Of a DNA stretch of 64,000 nucleotides, positions 35,696 through 45,585 are shown one piece after another. The stretch's first letter is position 1. Every line of letters starts with the position of its first letter. This DNA is from Ferruginibacter sp. (GTDB taxonomy: Bacteria; Bacteroidota; Bacteroidia; Chitinophagales; Chitinophagaceae), in assembly GCA_030831945.1 (NCBI GenBank), contig JAURKC010000035.1, forward strand, positions 59,035 through 123,034, given 5' to 3'. The position numbers were made by a program, and so were the translations under genes. The notes under the pieces are model-generated. The model had not been told where the DNA came from and searched no databases. It saw only the letters and a list, made by a program, of their open reading frames with translations.

Positions 35696-37942
35696 CTAAT
35701 CCAGTTGACTTTTTAATCTTACTATTTCTCCCTTGTCCATAATGAATTTCAAAATATTATCCTTTACCTCGTACTTTTTTGGAACTCCTATAAAACTAAA
35801 ATTTTTAAACGGGAGTTTCAATTGAAGAAGTCCGCCCGCTTCAGCGGTAATGACCACTTCTTTAGTGAGTCCATTTTCTAAGGACGCAGAAACTAAAAAA
35901 GCTCCTTCAGTTCTTAATGTTTTAAAAGACGCTTTTTTCCAATGGGTAGGTAGGGCAGGGAAAATTTCAATATACCCGTTGTTACTCTGAATCAACATTT
36001 CATGAACTCCCTGAGCAAAGGCAAAATTACCTTCCAAAGTAAAGGGTCGATAAGTAAAGTTGGAGAACTGTCCTCCGCGTTGATCGCCATTCAAATGAAA
36101 ACTATTGGTAGACACAAAATTAGTAGCAAATTTTTTCAACATACTAGCTGCACTATCTCCCTCTTTAGCCTTAGCATACAAAGAAGCTGCCCAACTAAAC
36201 GAAAATCCTACCCACTCTCTAGTACCCATTTTCTCCATCCACCGCAGGCTTTTATCCATGATCATTTTGTCAGCAGTCTTATCTGCATTCAATAATCCTA
36301 AAGGATAAATGGCCATCAAATGAGCATGATGTCGATGAGATTCTTCTAAATTTTGTTGAGGTGCAATAGTAAAACCTGTTTGATTGATATCATAGGAAGG
36401 AAATTGTTCACTGCCTTTCAAAATAGTAAGCTTAGTTTTTTCGGATGAACTCTGCAATAGATCCTTGTACTGACTATATAAACTTTTCACTAATGAAAGA
36501 TCATAATTGGTAAACTTCGAAAACCAAGCATTGATGCTATTATTATTATATTCTGGAGAGGAGCTAAGTGGTAACTGATATTGATTACTAACGGTATCGA
36601 GTGCTCGAATATTATTTATAAACTGAGCTACCTCTTCAAAATAAGGTAGACATTGTTCTTTTAAAAATGTTTTATTCATACCGTACTTCCACTGCCAGAA
36701 AAAATGCTGTGCCAACCAGATAGCAGTAGTAGGACTCATAGAATACTGTATCCATCCTCCCATTGGCTTACCGCTGATAGTAGTCACTCCCGGCACATTG
36801 AGTCCATCCACACCAAAATACTGCTTAGTCCATTTTCTATTTTCAGGCCGCACTTTCCAAATCCAATTGGTATATGAAGCGGTAAGATCTAAATGATTTC
36901 CAGTATATCCAGGCCAATAACTTAATTCAGTATTTAGATCGTGATGAAAATCTCCTTTCCAAGGTGGAAGATTCCCATTGTCCGCCGTCCATATAGCCTG
37001 CAATGAAATAGGAGGCGTATTACTTCTAGCTACTGAGCCAAATTTGTACATTTCCAAATAATATTGCTTTGCAATAATGGTATCAGGAATAGAAACAGAA
37101 GAGCGTCTCCAATAATCTTTCCACCAAGCAATATGAGCAGTTAATGCAACCGTTTGATTCGATATACTTTCTATCAAAGGTAATTTTGCCTTTTTATTAT
37201 GCGTAATCGTCCACTGACCAATTATTTTATTTTCAATTTTTTTCCATTGTACCAGTACTTCATAATAATTCCCATCCCATGTAGGCTGATGATAATACAA
37301 TGAATTCTTATTAGCTACTACCGAACCGGCCGCATATCCCAATCTTTCTAGTCCTTGCCCCTCCACACTATTATTGACTTTACCCTTTACAGCAGAGCGA
37401 TAAGGTGGAATGACAATAGATGGAATAATTTCATCAGCGCAATTGTCAAAACTAAAATAACCTTCCTGGTTAACTGCATGAACGTAATTGGTAAATACTA
37501 CTCCGTTTTCAAATTTTACTTTACTGATGGCGGTAGTAATATCTAATTCATTTTTTACTACCCTACCCAATTTACTTAGATCAAATTCAATTGCTGCACC
37601 GGGTATTTTTGTAGGCGCTGAAAATTTTTCATAGGGTAGGTCGCCTATTTTTTGAACCGTATCGTATACTCCTTTTTCAACCTGCTCTTTTACCCATTTA
37701 AAACGAAGTTTGTCTATTTCAGGCATTGGTCGGTCGTCCCAAAGGTCCACCCTATCAATGGACAAACGAACTTTAGTATCTTTTTTCCATATCAAAGCCC
37801 CTAGCCAGCCGTTACCTAAAGGAATAGCTTCATCCCAACGAGTGGCAAAGGAATCGAATAAAAGATTGTCTTTAACAGTAGGCTGTGCAATAGCACCTAC
37901 GCTATAAAATATGAAGAGTATAATTAGCAAATAATATTTCAT
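35696..37942 (-). CDS. Secreted GH95-family glycoside hydrolase (alpha-L-fucosidase/L-galactosidase type)
   Basis: 748 residues, signal peptide ending near residue 19 (YSVGAIAQ). The N-terminal beta domain holds the typical opening RWDEAIPLGNGWLGALIW and LSIDRVDLWDDRPMP. The alpha/alpha-barrel follows with FHHDLNTELSYWPGYTGNHL (about residue 335), SHRHHAHLMAIYPLGLL, GFSFSWAASLYAKAKEGDSA and GNFAFAQGVHEMLIQ, ending in a C-terminal beta domain. GH95 enzymes release alpha-linked L-fucose or L-galactose by inversion. In the characterised AfcA the paired Asn residues sit where this protein has Asp-Leu-Asn, so specificity may differ. It starts 33 bp after the upstream sulfatase gene, giving a sulfatase-GH95 operon. 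Confidence 0.85.
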   Translation of the reverse strand: MKYYLLIILFIFYSVGAIAQPTVKDNLLFDSFATRWDEAIPLGNGWLGALIWKKDTKVRLSIDRVDLWDDRPMPEIDKLRFKWVKEQVEKGVYDTVQKIGDLPYEKFSAPTKIPGAAIEFDLSKLGRVVKNELDITTAISKVKFENGVVFTNYVHAVNQEGYFSFDNCADEIIPSIVIPPYRSAVKGKVNNSVEGQGLERLGYAAGSVVANKNSLYYHQPTWDGNYYEVLVQWKKIENKIIGQWTITHNKKAKLPLIESISNQTVALTAHIAWWKDYWRRSSVSIPDTIIAKQYYLEMYKFGSVARSNTPPISLQAIWTADNGNLPPWKGDFHHDLNTELSYWPGYTGNHLDLTASYTNWIWKVRPENRKWTKQYFGVDGLNVPGVTTISGKPMGGWIQYSMSPTTAIWLAQHFFWQWKYGMNKTFLKEQCLPYFEEVAQFINNIRALDTVSNQYQLPLSSSPEYNNNSINAWFSKFTNYDLSLVKSLYSQYKDLLQSSSEKTKLTILKGSEQFPSYDINQTGFTIAPQQNLEESHRHHAHLMAIYPLGLLNADKTADKMIMDKSLRWMEKMGTREWVGFSFSWAASLYAKAKEGDSAASMLKKFATNFVSTNSFHLNGDQRGGQFSNFTYRPFTLEGNFAFAQGVHEMLIQSNNGYIEIFPALPTHWKKASFKTLRTEGAFLVSASLENGLTKEVVITAEAGGLLQLKLPFKNFSFIGVPKKYEVKDNILKFIMDKGEIVRLKSQLD

Positions 37943-37975
37943 AGTATTTTTTTACTCCATTTAAATTAAATTTAT

Positions 37976-39457
37976 TTAATCAATCTTTGCTGCTGGCCTT
38001 ACTTCTGTTCCTTTTTGATTCGTTAATCCATCGCCAATTTCTTTTCTATATTTATCAGCAATGGTAGATAACTGAGTTATAATTTCTGGATGCTTTTCCT
38101 TTACATCTCTTTCTTCACCAGGATCGGTTCTTAAATTATATAGGGACAATCTCACCGTATCCGATCCGTATTTACCTGGAAATCCATCACCCCCAATAGC
38201 CCCTGACTTACCATAGGTTTGAGAATTGGCAGGAAAAACTAATTTCCAATTTCCTTTTCTTATCGCTTTTAAACTATTATAATCATAATAATAGACAAAC
38301 TCATCTCTAGGATTAGCATTCGGCTTTCCCTTCAATAAATCGATAATATTTAAGCCATCTATTTTTTTAGAAGGAAGCGATGCATTACAAATTCCTGCAA
38401 GGGTAGGTAAAATATCCATTGTAGTTGCTAGATTAGTACATATTGATCCTGGTGCAATTTTACCAGGCCAGCTCATTATGCAAGGAACTTTTAAACCTCC
38501 ATCCCAAGCCGTTCCTTTACCTTCTCTAAGTCCGCCAGAATTTCCCGCATGATTGCCAAAAGTTAACCAAGGTCCATTATCACTAGTAAAAATAACTAGT
38601 GTGTTTTCAGAAAGTCCGTTTTTCTTAAGTGCCTTTATCACTTCCCCTACTGACCAATCTACTTCTTGCATTACATCTCCAAACAAACCAGCACCACTAC
38701 TTCCTTTGAATGATGCAGAAGCGGCTATGGGCACATGCACCATGGCATGAGCCAAATAAAGAAAGAAAGGCTGATGCTTATTTTTTTCAATAAATTGAAC
38801 TGCTCTCTCAGTATACATTTTGGTGAGTTGAGATTGATCATCCAGCGTATTAATCGTTTGAATAATTTTATTATCCTGATACAAAGGCAATGGAGGATAA
38901 GTAGATCTAAAGTTCGAAGTATCTGTCATTGGTTTGCCATCAAAATAAACAGGCCACATATCATTGGAATAAGGCAAGCCTAAATATTCATCAAAACCTT
39001 GTTGAAGCGGAAGATAAGGTTGTCTGTTTCCTAGATGCCACTTACCTACCATACCAGTGCGATAACCTTTTGCTTTTAACAATTCTGCTATCGTTTCTTC
39101 AGATGGATTAAGTGCAATTTTACTTCGGTGATTTAAGGCACCTGAAATTCCAAGTCTGGTAGGATAACAGCCAGTTAGCAATGCACTTCGAGAGGCGCTA
39201 CATACGGCCTGTGCAACATAAAAATTAGTGAACCGCATTCCATCGGCAGCAAGTTTATTAATATTGGGCGTATGATAAGGTCCGCCACCATAACATTCAG
39301 GGTCACCATACCCCATGTCATCCATAAAAATAATAACTACATTCTGCTGAACAGCAGGTGGCTCATTTTTAAATGTTGGAAGTTTAAAACTTCCCAAAAA
39401 AAATGAAACCATTAACAGAAATACAATAGTTCCTAAATAAATAATTATTTTTTTCAT
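37976..39457 (-). CDS. Secreted type I sulfatase
   Basis: A formylglycine-dependent sulfatase of 493 residues. An N-terminal hydrophobic signal or anchor (YLGTIVFLLMVSFFLGSF) is followed by the metal site VVIIFMDDMGYGDPECYGG. The signature VCSASRSALLTGCYPTRLG has the modifiable Cys in CSASR. Other blocks are GYRTGMVGKWHLGNRQPYLP and TLVIFTSDNGPWLTFGNHAG. I start at ATG 39457, since the upstream dozen residues look like leader DNA. Directly upstream of the GH95 gene in the same direction, it likely strips sulfate from algal or host glycans before glycosidase action. The maturation enzyme (anSME/FGE) is not in this window. Confidence 0.9.
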   Translation of the reverse strand: MKKIIIYLGTIVFLLMVSFFLGSFKLPTFKNEPPAVQQNVVIIFMDDMGYGDPECYGGGPYHTPNINKLAADGMRFTNFYVAQAVCSASRSALLTGCYPTRLGISGALNHRSKIALNPSEETIAELLKAKGYRTGMVGKWHLGNRQPYLPLQQGFDEYLGLPYSNDMWPVYFDGKPMTDTSNFRSTYPPLPLYQDNKIIQTINTLDDQSQLTKMYTERAVQFIEKNKHQPFFLYLAHAMVHVPIAASASFKGSSGAGLFGDVMQEVDWSVGEVIKALKKNGLSENTLVIFTSDNGPWLTFGNHAGNSGGLREGKGTAWDGGLKVPCIMSWPGKIAPGSICTNLATTMDILPTLAGICNASLPSKKIDGLNIIDLLKGKPNANPRDEFVYYYDYNSLKAIRKGNWKLVFPANSQTYGKSGAIGGDGFPGKYGSDTVRLSLYNLRTDPGEERDVKEKHPEIITQLSTIADKYRKEIGDGLTNQKGTEVRPAAKID

Positions 39458-39564
39458 GTTTGCATCTATTGGTAAAAAAATAAATTTAATCAAGCATCAG
39501 TAAAAATATTCAGAAAGCAGTAAAAGTAAATTTTATAAGGACTGCTTACTAAAAAATTTGATTG

Positions 39565-40881
39565 CTATTTTTTAAAAGGCACTTTGATGATAACTGATTC
39601 TGCTTTTCCTTTATCATTGGCAATACTTTGTATTGTCCAAAGGTCAAGTAAATTATCGCCATCTATAATACTGCCACTATAATCTCCCCATGATTCACCA
39701 TCGGTAGCACCCTTGCCGTCTCCAATAAACACAACAGGTCGTAGGGTACTTAATGGGTCTGTTGACTTCCGAAATGCAAATCTTGGACTAATAAAAGAAT
39801 GTCCATTAACCTCTTGGAATCCAACTAATACATCATTTTTTTTATTGACCGCAATCGTTGTTTGAATATAATTAGTAGTATCACTCTTGATTAATCCAGT
39901 TTGAATAATTTTACCTGTTTTCGCACTCACTTGATGCCATTGTACCGCAGACCTTCCCTCACAATTTACTGCTTGTGAAAACCAAATACTTCCATTTTGA
40001 AAAACCAAATTTTTGGGATTACGATCACCACTAGAAACCTTTTGCTCGGTACCACTTTGAGGAGAGCTAGGGGGATAGTCAATATATTTTAAATGGTGAG
40101 GGGTGCTGGAGACTTCCTGGCAATAAGGGTTTCCCTTCTCATCTTGAGAAACTTTTCGGATAACCATCTTTTCATCATCTATATCAAAAAAATACAAATC
40201 ATCTATTGGATCCTGCATCAAAACAGGATGCCCTAGGCTTCCATTAAAATGATAAATAGTAGCCGGCTTTCCCGCTTTAGCTTCTGCTACGCTCATTATA
40301 AATGTATTTTCCTTGCCCCCTGGATAAGAATAACCAATCCATTTTTTGCTATAGCCAATTCCTCCTCCATCTACCTCTTCAACTCTTGAAACAGGATAAA
40401 TATTCCATGCGCCCCTTGGATCACTCGTTTCAGAAATTGAAATATTGACGGGTTTGGTTTTAGGTTGATCATAATACCACCAAAGATCAAAAACGAAAAC
40501 TTTATTATGAATATCAAAATATAATTTAGGGTCAATTCCGTTGTTAAAACATTTTTGAGAAACGCCCTGCAAAAATTCCCCCTTCTTATTGTAAATAATT
40601 AATCCGCTATTGGAACCTTCCATTACATAGCCGCCACCTACTGCTACCTGGGGATCTACCTGCCGATTACCATCCATAGATCCATTGAATACCTGATAAC
40701 CATTTACCCACCGAGTATTGCCCCCTTGCTTTCTTTCAGGACAATCATTGTTATTATTAAAACTTGTTTTATGAATAGGGATTACTACTTCGGTACTGAA
40801 AGGCAGCATCACTTTATTATTAATCTGTCCATTTACTTGAGCTAGAATAAAAATAAATAAACAAAAAAAGAAGTGCTTCAT
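39565..40881 (-). CDS. Secreted protein of unknown function (possible beta-propeller)
   Basis: I do not recognise this family. The protein has 438 residues and a clear signal peptide (MKHFFFCLFIFILAQVNGQ). It is rich in Gly, Trp, Tyr and beta-strand-like stretches (QVAVGGGYVMEGSNSGLIIY, NKVFVFDLWWYYDQPKTKP, KKWIGYSYPGGKENTFIMSV, DLYFFDIDDEKMVIRKVS), with repeated spacing suggestive of a propeller or other all-beta fold. A CPERKQGGNTRWVNGYQVF segment lies near residue 50. It lies between two sulfatase genes on the same strand (gaps of 107 and 116 bp), so a role in sulfated glycan binding or hydrolysis is reasonable but only inferred. Confidence 0.75.
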   Translation of the reverse strand: MKHFFFCLFIFILAQVNGQINNKVMLPFSTEVVIPIHKTSFNNNNDCPERKQGGNTRWVNGYQVFNGSMDGNRQVDPQVAVGGGYVMEGSNSGLIIYNKKGEFLQGVSQKCFNNGIDPKLYFDIHNKVFVFDLWWYYDQPKTKPVNISISETSDPRGAWNIYPVSRVEEVDGGGIGYSKKWIGYSYPGGKENTFIMSVAEAKAGKPATIYHFNGSLGHPVLMQDPIDDLYFFDIDDEKMVIRKVSQDEKGNPYCQEVSSTPHHLKYIDYPPSSPQSGTEQKVSSGDRNPKNLVFQNGSIWFSQAVNCEGRSAVQWHQVSAKTGKIIQTGLIKSDTTNYIQTTIAVNKKNDVLVGFQEVNGHSFISPRFAFRKSTDPLSTLRPVVFIGDGKGATDGESWGDYSGSIIDGDNLLDLWTIQSIANDKGKAESVIIKVPFKK

Positions 40882-40997
40882 TATTATAATTTAAAACTTT
40901 TGAAATATTTTATTTTTATCGATCGAATTTTCGAACTCTTATTTTCTGTACTAATTCAACCAATTCAATTCTCTACTAGAGATTTTTTTCAGTAAGA

Positions 40998-42476
40998 TTA
41001 TTTTTTTGCTGAAAATTTCGGATCTACAAATTCCCATTCCTTTATATGAGATGATTGATGTTCTCTTTTCATAATCACTTCCAATTGTTTCACTAGCTCA
41101 GGTTGACTTTTAGCAAGATCAGTCGTCTCATTAACGTCTAGGGCAAGATTATATATTTCCCAGGGTGCATTTTTATCTTTTTTCATATTAGTTTTTACGC
41201 CTTTCCAATCTCCTATACGAATGGCCACCTGACCTGTTTTTTCAGGAAACTCGAAATAAAGAAAATCGTGTTTCTTTTGTTTTTTTTCATTACCTAAAAG
41301 CGTAGGCAAAAATGAAATACCATCATTGGGTAAAACTTTTACGCCAGTAATTTCAGCAAGAGTAGCCATCAAATCAAATTGAACAGAAACATGATTCGTT
41401 ACTTTTCCAGCAGGAATTTTTTTTGGCCATCGAGCTATCAGAGGCTCACGGATTCCACCTTCATATAAATCTTGCTTTTTCCCTCTCAGCCCTGCTACAC
41501 TATTAAAGAAGTCGGTATCAGCGCCTCCCACATTGAATGTAGCACCATTGTCGCTTGAAAAAAGAACGATGGTATTAGAATCTAAATCAAGCTCCTTAAG
41601 TAATTTTATGATTCTTCCAACTTGCTTATCCAAATAAGTAATGATTCCAGCATAGGTAGAAAGCGGATACAATGTAGCTGCATACCCATTTTCACCTCGG
41701 TAAGGTTTTTCTTCAAATTTGCCAATGTACTCATTCACCACTTCATCAGGCGCTTGCAATGATACATGCGGACCAGTATAAGGTAGATACAAAAAGAAAG
41801 GTTTGTTTTTATTTTTTTTAATAAAGGCCAATGTTTTATCCGCCATTTTTGTAAGCGAATAATCCTTTCCTTTATAATAATTAAATGCAGCGTCGGGCGC
41901 CTCTTTTGACAATGGACGATGCACCTGTATAAAAGTATTATTGAGTGTATCCCATTTTCCATTTTCCCAAAGATGGGTAGGATAATAATTATGCGCTTGC
42001 TTTTGATCTAGATAACCATAGAAATAATCAAAGCCTTGTTTATTGGGATCACCCGTGGTGCTAGCCATTCCTAAGCCCCATTTACCAATAGCAGCAGTAG
42101 TATAACCAGCCTGCTTCATTAATTTTGCAATAGTAAAAGTACCTTCAGGCAAAGGCATCTGTCCACCTTCTTGATCATCACCAAATTCACCTAACTCATA
42201 ATTTCCACGGATATAACTATGGCCGCTATGCTTACCTGTCATGAGCATACAACGAGCAGGAGCACAGACAGGGGCACTCGTATAATGTTGAGTAAATCGA
42301 ATACCCTCTTTTGCTATTTGATCTAAATTAGGCGTCTTAATTTTTTGCTGTCCATAACAACCTAATTCACCATATCCCAAATCATCTGCATAGATATAAA
42401 TGATATTAGGTTTCTGCTGAGCAAAACCAATTTGAGAAATACAAAAACTAAAAAAAATAAGGGCTATTATTTTCAT
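40998..42476 (-). CDS. Secreted type I sulfatase (arylsulfatase-like)
   Basis: 492 residues from ATG 42476, with signal peptide MKIIALIFFSFCISQIGFAQ and GGAG upstream of the start. Catalytic blocks: IIYIYADDLGYGELGCYGQ (metal site), PVCAPARCMLMTGKHSGHSY with the formylglycine Cys in CAPAR, GYTTAAIGKWGLG, TIVLFSSDNGATFNVGGADT, and a C-terminal domain ending KREHQSSHIKEWEF. It is the second sulfatase in the block and only loosely similar to the one at 37976, so the two probably remove sulfate from different positions. The open frame runs further upstream to 42578, but that segment is not signal-like. Confidence 0.9.
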   Translation of the reverse strand: MKIIALIFFSFCISQIGFAQQKPNIIYIYADDLGYGELGCYGQQKIKTPNLDQIAKEGIRFTQHYTSAPVCAPARCMLMTGKHSGHSYIRGNYELGEFGDDQEGGQMPLPEGTFTIAKLMKQAGYTTAAIGKWGLGMASTTGDPNKQGFDYFYGYLDQKQAHNYYPTHLWENGKWDTLNNTFIQVHRPLSKEAPDAAFNYYKGKDYSLTKMADKTLAFIKKNKNKPFFLYLPYTGPHVSLQAPDEVVNEYIGKFEEKPYRGENGYAATLYPLSTYAGIITYLDKQVGRIIKLLKELDLDSNTIVLFSSDNGATFNVGGADTDFFNSVAGLRGKKQDLYEGGIREPLIARWPKKIPAGKVTNHVSVQFDLMATLAEITGVKVLPNDGISFLPTLLGNEKKQKKHDFLYFEFPEKTGQVAIRIGDWKGVKTNMKKDKNAPWEIYNLALDVNETTDLAKSQPELVKQLEVIMKREHQSSHIKEWEFVDPKFSAKK

Positions 42477-42848
42477 ACCAGTCTCCAATAAAATATTGTG
42501 AAGCTTGCAATATACTATCGCAATGTATGAATTTTTAAGTAGAAGAAATGCCCAATACATAATAATGTATTGACTCACTGCAATAGTAAAATTAACTACC
42601 GTTCAAATTCAATTTATATAATCGACCCAATTCAATCAAATCTCCTAAGTTAGCTACAGCTAGCTTTTCAAAAGAGTTATCCGCCAGTCTAAAATCAAAA
42701 GGAGTTAGCTTACTCAATATCAAAGCTAGGGCCGCTTTATTTCATGGAGAGATAAAAATGATTTTTTCACCCCGTAAAGGATGTGAATTGATTATCAAAT
42801 TTAAAAAGTACTAATATTTATTTGCAGCTCAAATGTATACCACTTTTT
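42477..42848. other. 372-bp intergenic region
   Basis: AT-rich spacer between the second sulfatase and the PfkB kinase gene. It should hold the sulfatase promoter. I find no coding frame, RNA or repeat that I can support. Confidence 0.55.
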
Positions 42849-43829
42849 TTACTCAAATATTTGACTACTTAAATTTTTAAAAGCATCCATGCCGCCCATG
42901 TACTCACAGGTACGAGCACCTGCTTTATTTCCATTAGCCATAATTTTAGCCCAATCTTCAGCTGACAATGCTTGAATTTGTTGAAGCGTTAAACAACTAA
43001 GTTGATATAAGACAGCTCCCACAAATGCATCTCCCGCTCCGGTGGTATCAATGGGTGTAACTTTTATACTAGGTACAATTACCGTGGTATTATTAAATCC
43101 CATCATAGTGCCTGCCTCTCCCAATGTAATGGCGAATGTTGCGCTAGTGTTTTTTAATAAATCACTCGCAGCTTTTTCTACAGTATCGGTTTTGGTAATA
43201 ATCATTGCCTCTTCATCACTCAACTTAAAAAATTGACAAGCTTTTAAATACACCCAAGACTGCTCAATAAAAGAGGGTAAATCATTTTTAAATAATAATT
43301 GACGATAGTTGGGATCAAAGCTGATAAATATATTTTTCGCCTTTGCCTTCTGCAATAAATGACGATAGGCTGCTTGCAATGGCCCTGGTAAAAAAGCAGT
43401 AGCCGAACCAAAATGAACAATAGAGATATCATCTAATTGAATACTATCCACTTCCTCTTCCGTTAGTTGACCATCTGCTCCTCTGTTAAAATAAAAATCT
43501 CTTTCGCCCGCATCCATCAGCGACACAAATGCAAAAGTGGTAAAATAGTTGCTATCCTGTAGCATGTATTTAGTAGATACTCCAAAAAGTTTCATCTCAT
43601 CGACTAGTTGTTGACCAAAAGGATCGGAGCCAACTTTAGCAGACAATTCAACAGCACCTCCTAAAGCTGAAATAGCCGCTGCCACATTGGTAGGTGCACC
43701 ACCCGTTTTTTTTAAAAAATTATTTCCCTCAGAAAGTGTTTTACCATAATCCGTACAGATCATGTCAATCAATGCTTCACCGATACAAAGGGTTTTACCA
43801 CTAAATTTGGAGGAGATATTTGTTTGCAT
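42849..43829 (-). CDS. PfkB-family sugar kinase (fructokinase-like)
   Basis: A 326-residue ribokinase-fold kinase. N-terminal substrate-binding block LCIGEALIDMICTDYG and KKTGGAPTNVAAAISALGG; the FDPNYRQLLF strand; the PfkB signature 2 DTTGAGDAFVGAVLYQ with the catalytic Asp and anion hole. The pattern is closest to fructokinases, which make fructose-6-phosphate, but sugar specificity in this family is not safe from motifs alone. It is co-oriented with the sulfatase/GH95/galK block, though a 372-bp gap argues for its own unit. Confidence 0.9.
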   Translation of the reverse strand: MQTNISSKFSGKTLCIGEALIDMICTDYGKTLSEGNNFLKKTGGAPTNVAAAISALGGAVELSAKVGSDPFGQQLVDEMKLFGVSTKYMLQDSNYFTTFAFVSLMDAGERDFYFNRGADGQLTEEEVDSIQLDDISIVHFGSATAFLPGPLQAAYRHLLQKAKAKNIFISFDPNYRQLLFKNDLPSFIEQSWVYLKACQFFKLSDEEAMIITKTDTVEKAASDLLKNTSATFAITLGEAGTMMGFNNTTVIVPSIKVTPIDTTGAGDAFVGAVLYQLSCLTLQQIQALSAEDWAKIMANGNKAGARTCEYMGGMDAFKNLSSQIFE

Positions 43830-44137
43830 AGCTATATTTTATAATTGTCTATTTATATATATTTTTTGGTCGCTCAGTTTTTAAAATGACTATCATTCCT
43901 ATTATTCAAGCAACATAAGGTACAAAGAACAGTAACCACGAACCAAAGCAAGTTACGATAAAACTAAACTAAAAAATCTAATCGGTTGGACTGAAGTAAA
44001 AGCCGTAGCAATTCTCAATTTTTAAATGTTTATAGAAAAACGTGTAAAAAGGTAATTATAAAAAACAGGTTAGCCACTCTCAATATGAATAAAATAAAAT
44101 TATCTTTGAAAATTAACTCCAATCTATTTAACAACGC
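43830..44137. other. 308-bp divergent intergenic region
   Basis: Lies between the PfkB gene (minus) and the AraC-type regulator (plus) and must hold both promoters. Only the TATCTTTG motif at 44101 stands out. Confidence 0.55.
44101..44108 (+). promoter_or_regulatory. -7 promoter motif of the cassette A regulator
   Basis: TATCTTTG fits TAnnTTTG and lies 29 bp before the ATG at 44138. No -33 TTTG is seen. Confidence 0.5.
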
Positions 44138-45325
44138 ATGGTTGAGATTCTATACATAGGAAGTATTTTTTTTTCATTGGTAACGGTTTACCTTTTATTA
44201 TTTAAAGAGAATGCCTATAGGTCTTACCCTGATTATGTTTTAGCCTCCTATTTCATTTTTGCCATGGCAGGTATCATCGTATATTTGTTGGTTTACTCTG
44301 GACTAATCAATAATGTACCCCATTTATATAAATCAACTGGACCGCTAAATTTTTTGACCCCTGCATTATCTTATCTCTATGTAAGAGGAGTTTTGTACAA
44401 TGAAAAAAGATTTAGTTTTAGAGACCTACCTCATTTTTTACCCTTTTTATTTTTTGCTATTTCTTATATACCATTTTACATTTTACCCACTATTGAAAAA
44501 GCAGCTATAGTTAAAGAAATATCTAGTAATCTTAATTTAGCACTTCGCCAAAATCTAGGTCTGGTTCCTGAACGTTTTACCTACATGGCAGTTCCCATTC
44601 AAACTATTTTTTATTTGGTATTGCAATGGCAATTAATATTAAAATATAAAAAGAAAAATAAGTTGATAGAAGTTCAAAACCAGATTAGAGAGGCGCTTAA
44701 ATGGTTAAGGATTTTTACTTCAGCGGGATCTTTTTTTGTAATCGGTACAGTTTTGCTAATTATAGGATCTCTAGGTAGTCCCACCTTTTTTAATACCCCT
44801 GCTGCACTTATCATTCCGGGAACTGCTTTATCAGCAAGTTTTTTATTGATTAGTTGTTATTTATTAATCCATCCATCTACCTTATTGGGATTACCTTTTA
44901 TTAAATACAAAGAGGTTGAATCTGAATTTATTGAAAAACAAATCAATCGCATCGCATTTATTAAAGAGGACTATTCTAAAGAGATTAAAATAATTGATGA
45001 TTATTTTATATTAGAAAAAAAATACATTAATCCTGATTTGAATTTGAGTACTTTTTCTGTGGAGGTAAAGATACCCGCCCGTGACCTATCTTATATTTTA
45101 CGCAATCATTATGGATGTGGATTTAATGATTTCATTAATCAATTTAGAATTGAATACATTACGAATAAAATGAATATAAATTTTCTAAATAATTATACGA
45201 TTGAGGCACTATCCAAAGAGGCTGGCTTTACTACCAAGAGCACTTTTTATAGAGCATTTAAAAAAATCCATCAAGTATCCCCTTTAGAATATATAGAGAA
45301 TTTGGGACTCACTAAAACCCAATAA
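44138..45325 (+). CDS. Membrane-embedded AraC-family transcriptional regulator (cassette A)
   Basis: 395 residues. The first 250 hold about seven hydrophobic helices (MVEILYIGSIFFSLVTVYLL, DYVLASYFIFAMAGIIVYLL and others), then a linker with charged residues, then a C-terminal AraC-type double helix-turn-helix. The last helices read YTIEALSKEAGFTTKSTFYR and AFKKIHQVSPLEY, the usual second HTH. It therefore probably senses a signal at the inner membrane and binds DNA from there. It sits 260 bp upstream of a co-directed four-gene surface-protein operon. The protein at 60279 has the same build and stands before a matching cassette. Confidence 0.88.
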   Translation: MVEILYIGSIFFSLVTVYLLLFKENAYRSYPDYVLASYFIFAMAGIIVYLLVYSGLINNVPHLYKSTGPLNFLTPALSYLYVRGVLYNEKRFSFRDLPHFLPFLFFAISYIPFYILPTIEKAAIVKEISSNLNLALRQNLGLVPERFTYMAVPIQTIFYLVLQWQLILKYKKKNKLIEVQNQIREALKWLRIFTSAGSFFVIGTVLLIIGSLGSPTFFNTPAALIIPGTALSASFLLISCYLLIHPSTLLGLPFIKYKEVESEFIEKQINRIAFIKEDYSKEIKIIDDYFILEKKYINPDLNLSTFSVEVKIPARDLSYILRNHYGCGFNDFINQFRIEYITNKMNINFLNNYTIEALSKEAGFTTKSTFYRAFKKIHQVSPLEYIENLGLTKTQ

Positions 45326-45585
45326 TTCCAATAAATAGCACTAATTAGTAGCAATTACCGTAATTGCTACATTGTTTTGGCCCTTTAAAATCGCCCCAGC
45401 ATCTCCTTTTTTTAAATTTACATTTCGAAAGTGTGTTTAAAATTGTTTCACCTAAATTAATCAAGGGGTAATTTTTTTGAAGCACGTTACTCCTTACCCT
45501 CTTAGAGACTTGCCACTTTGCCATGGTATGAATGGCGATTCTTTTAAAATTAATTGAATTACCTATTTAAATTAATTAATAATTG

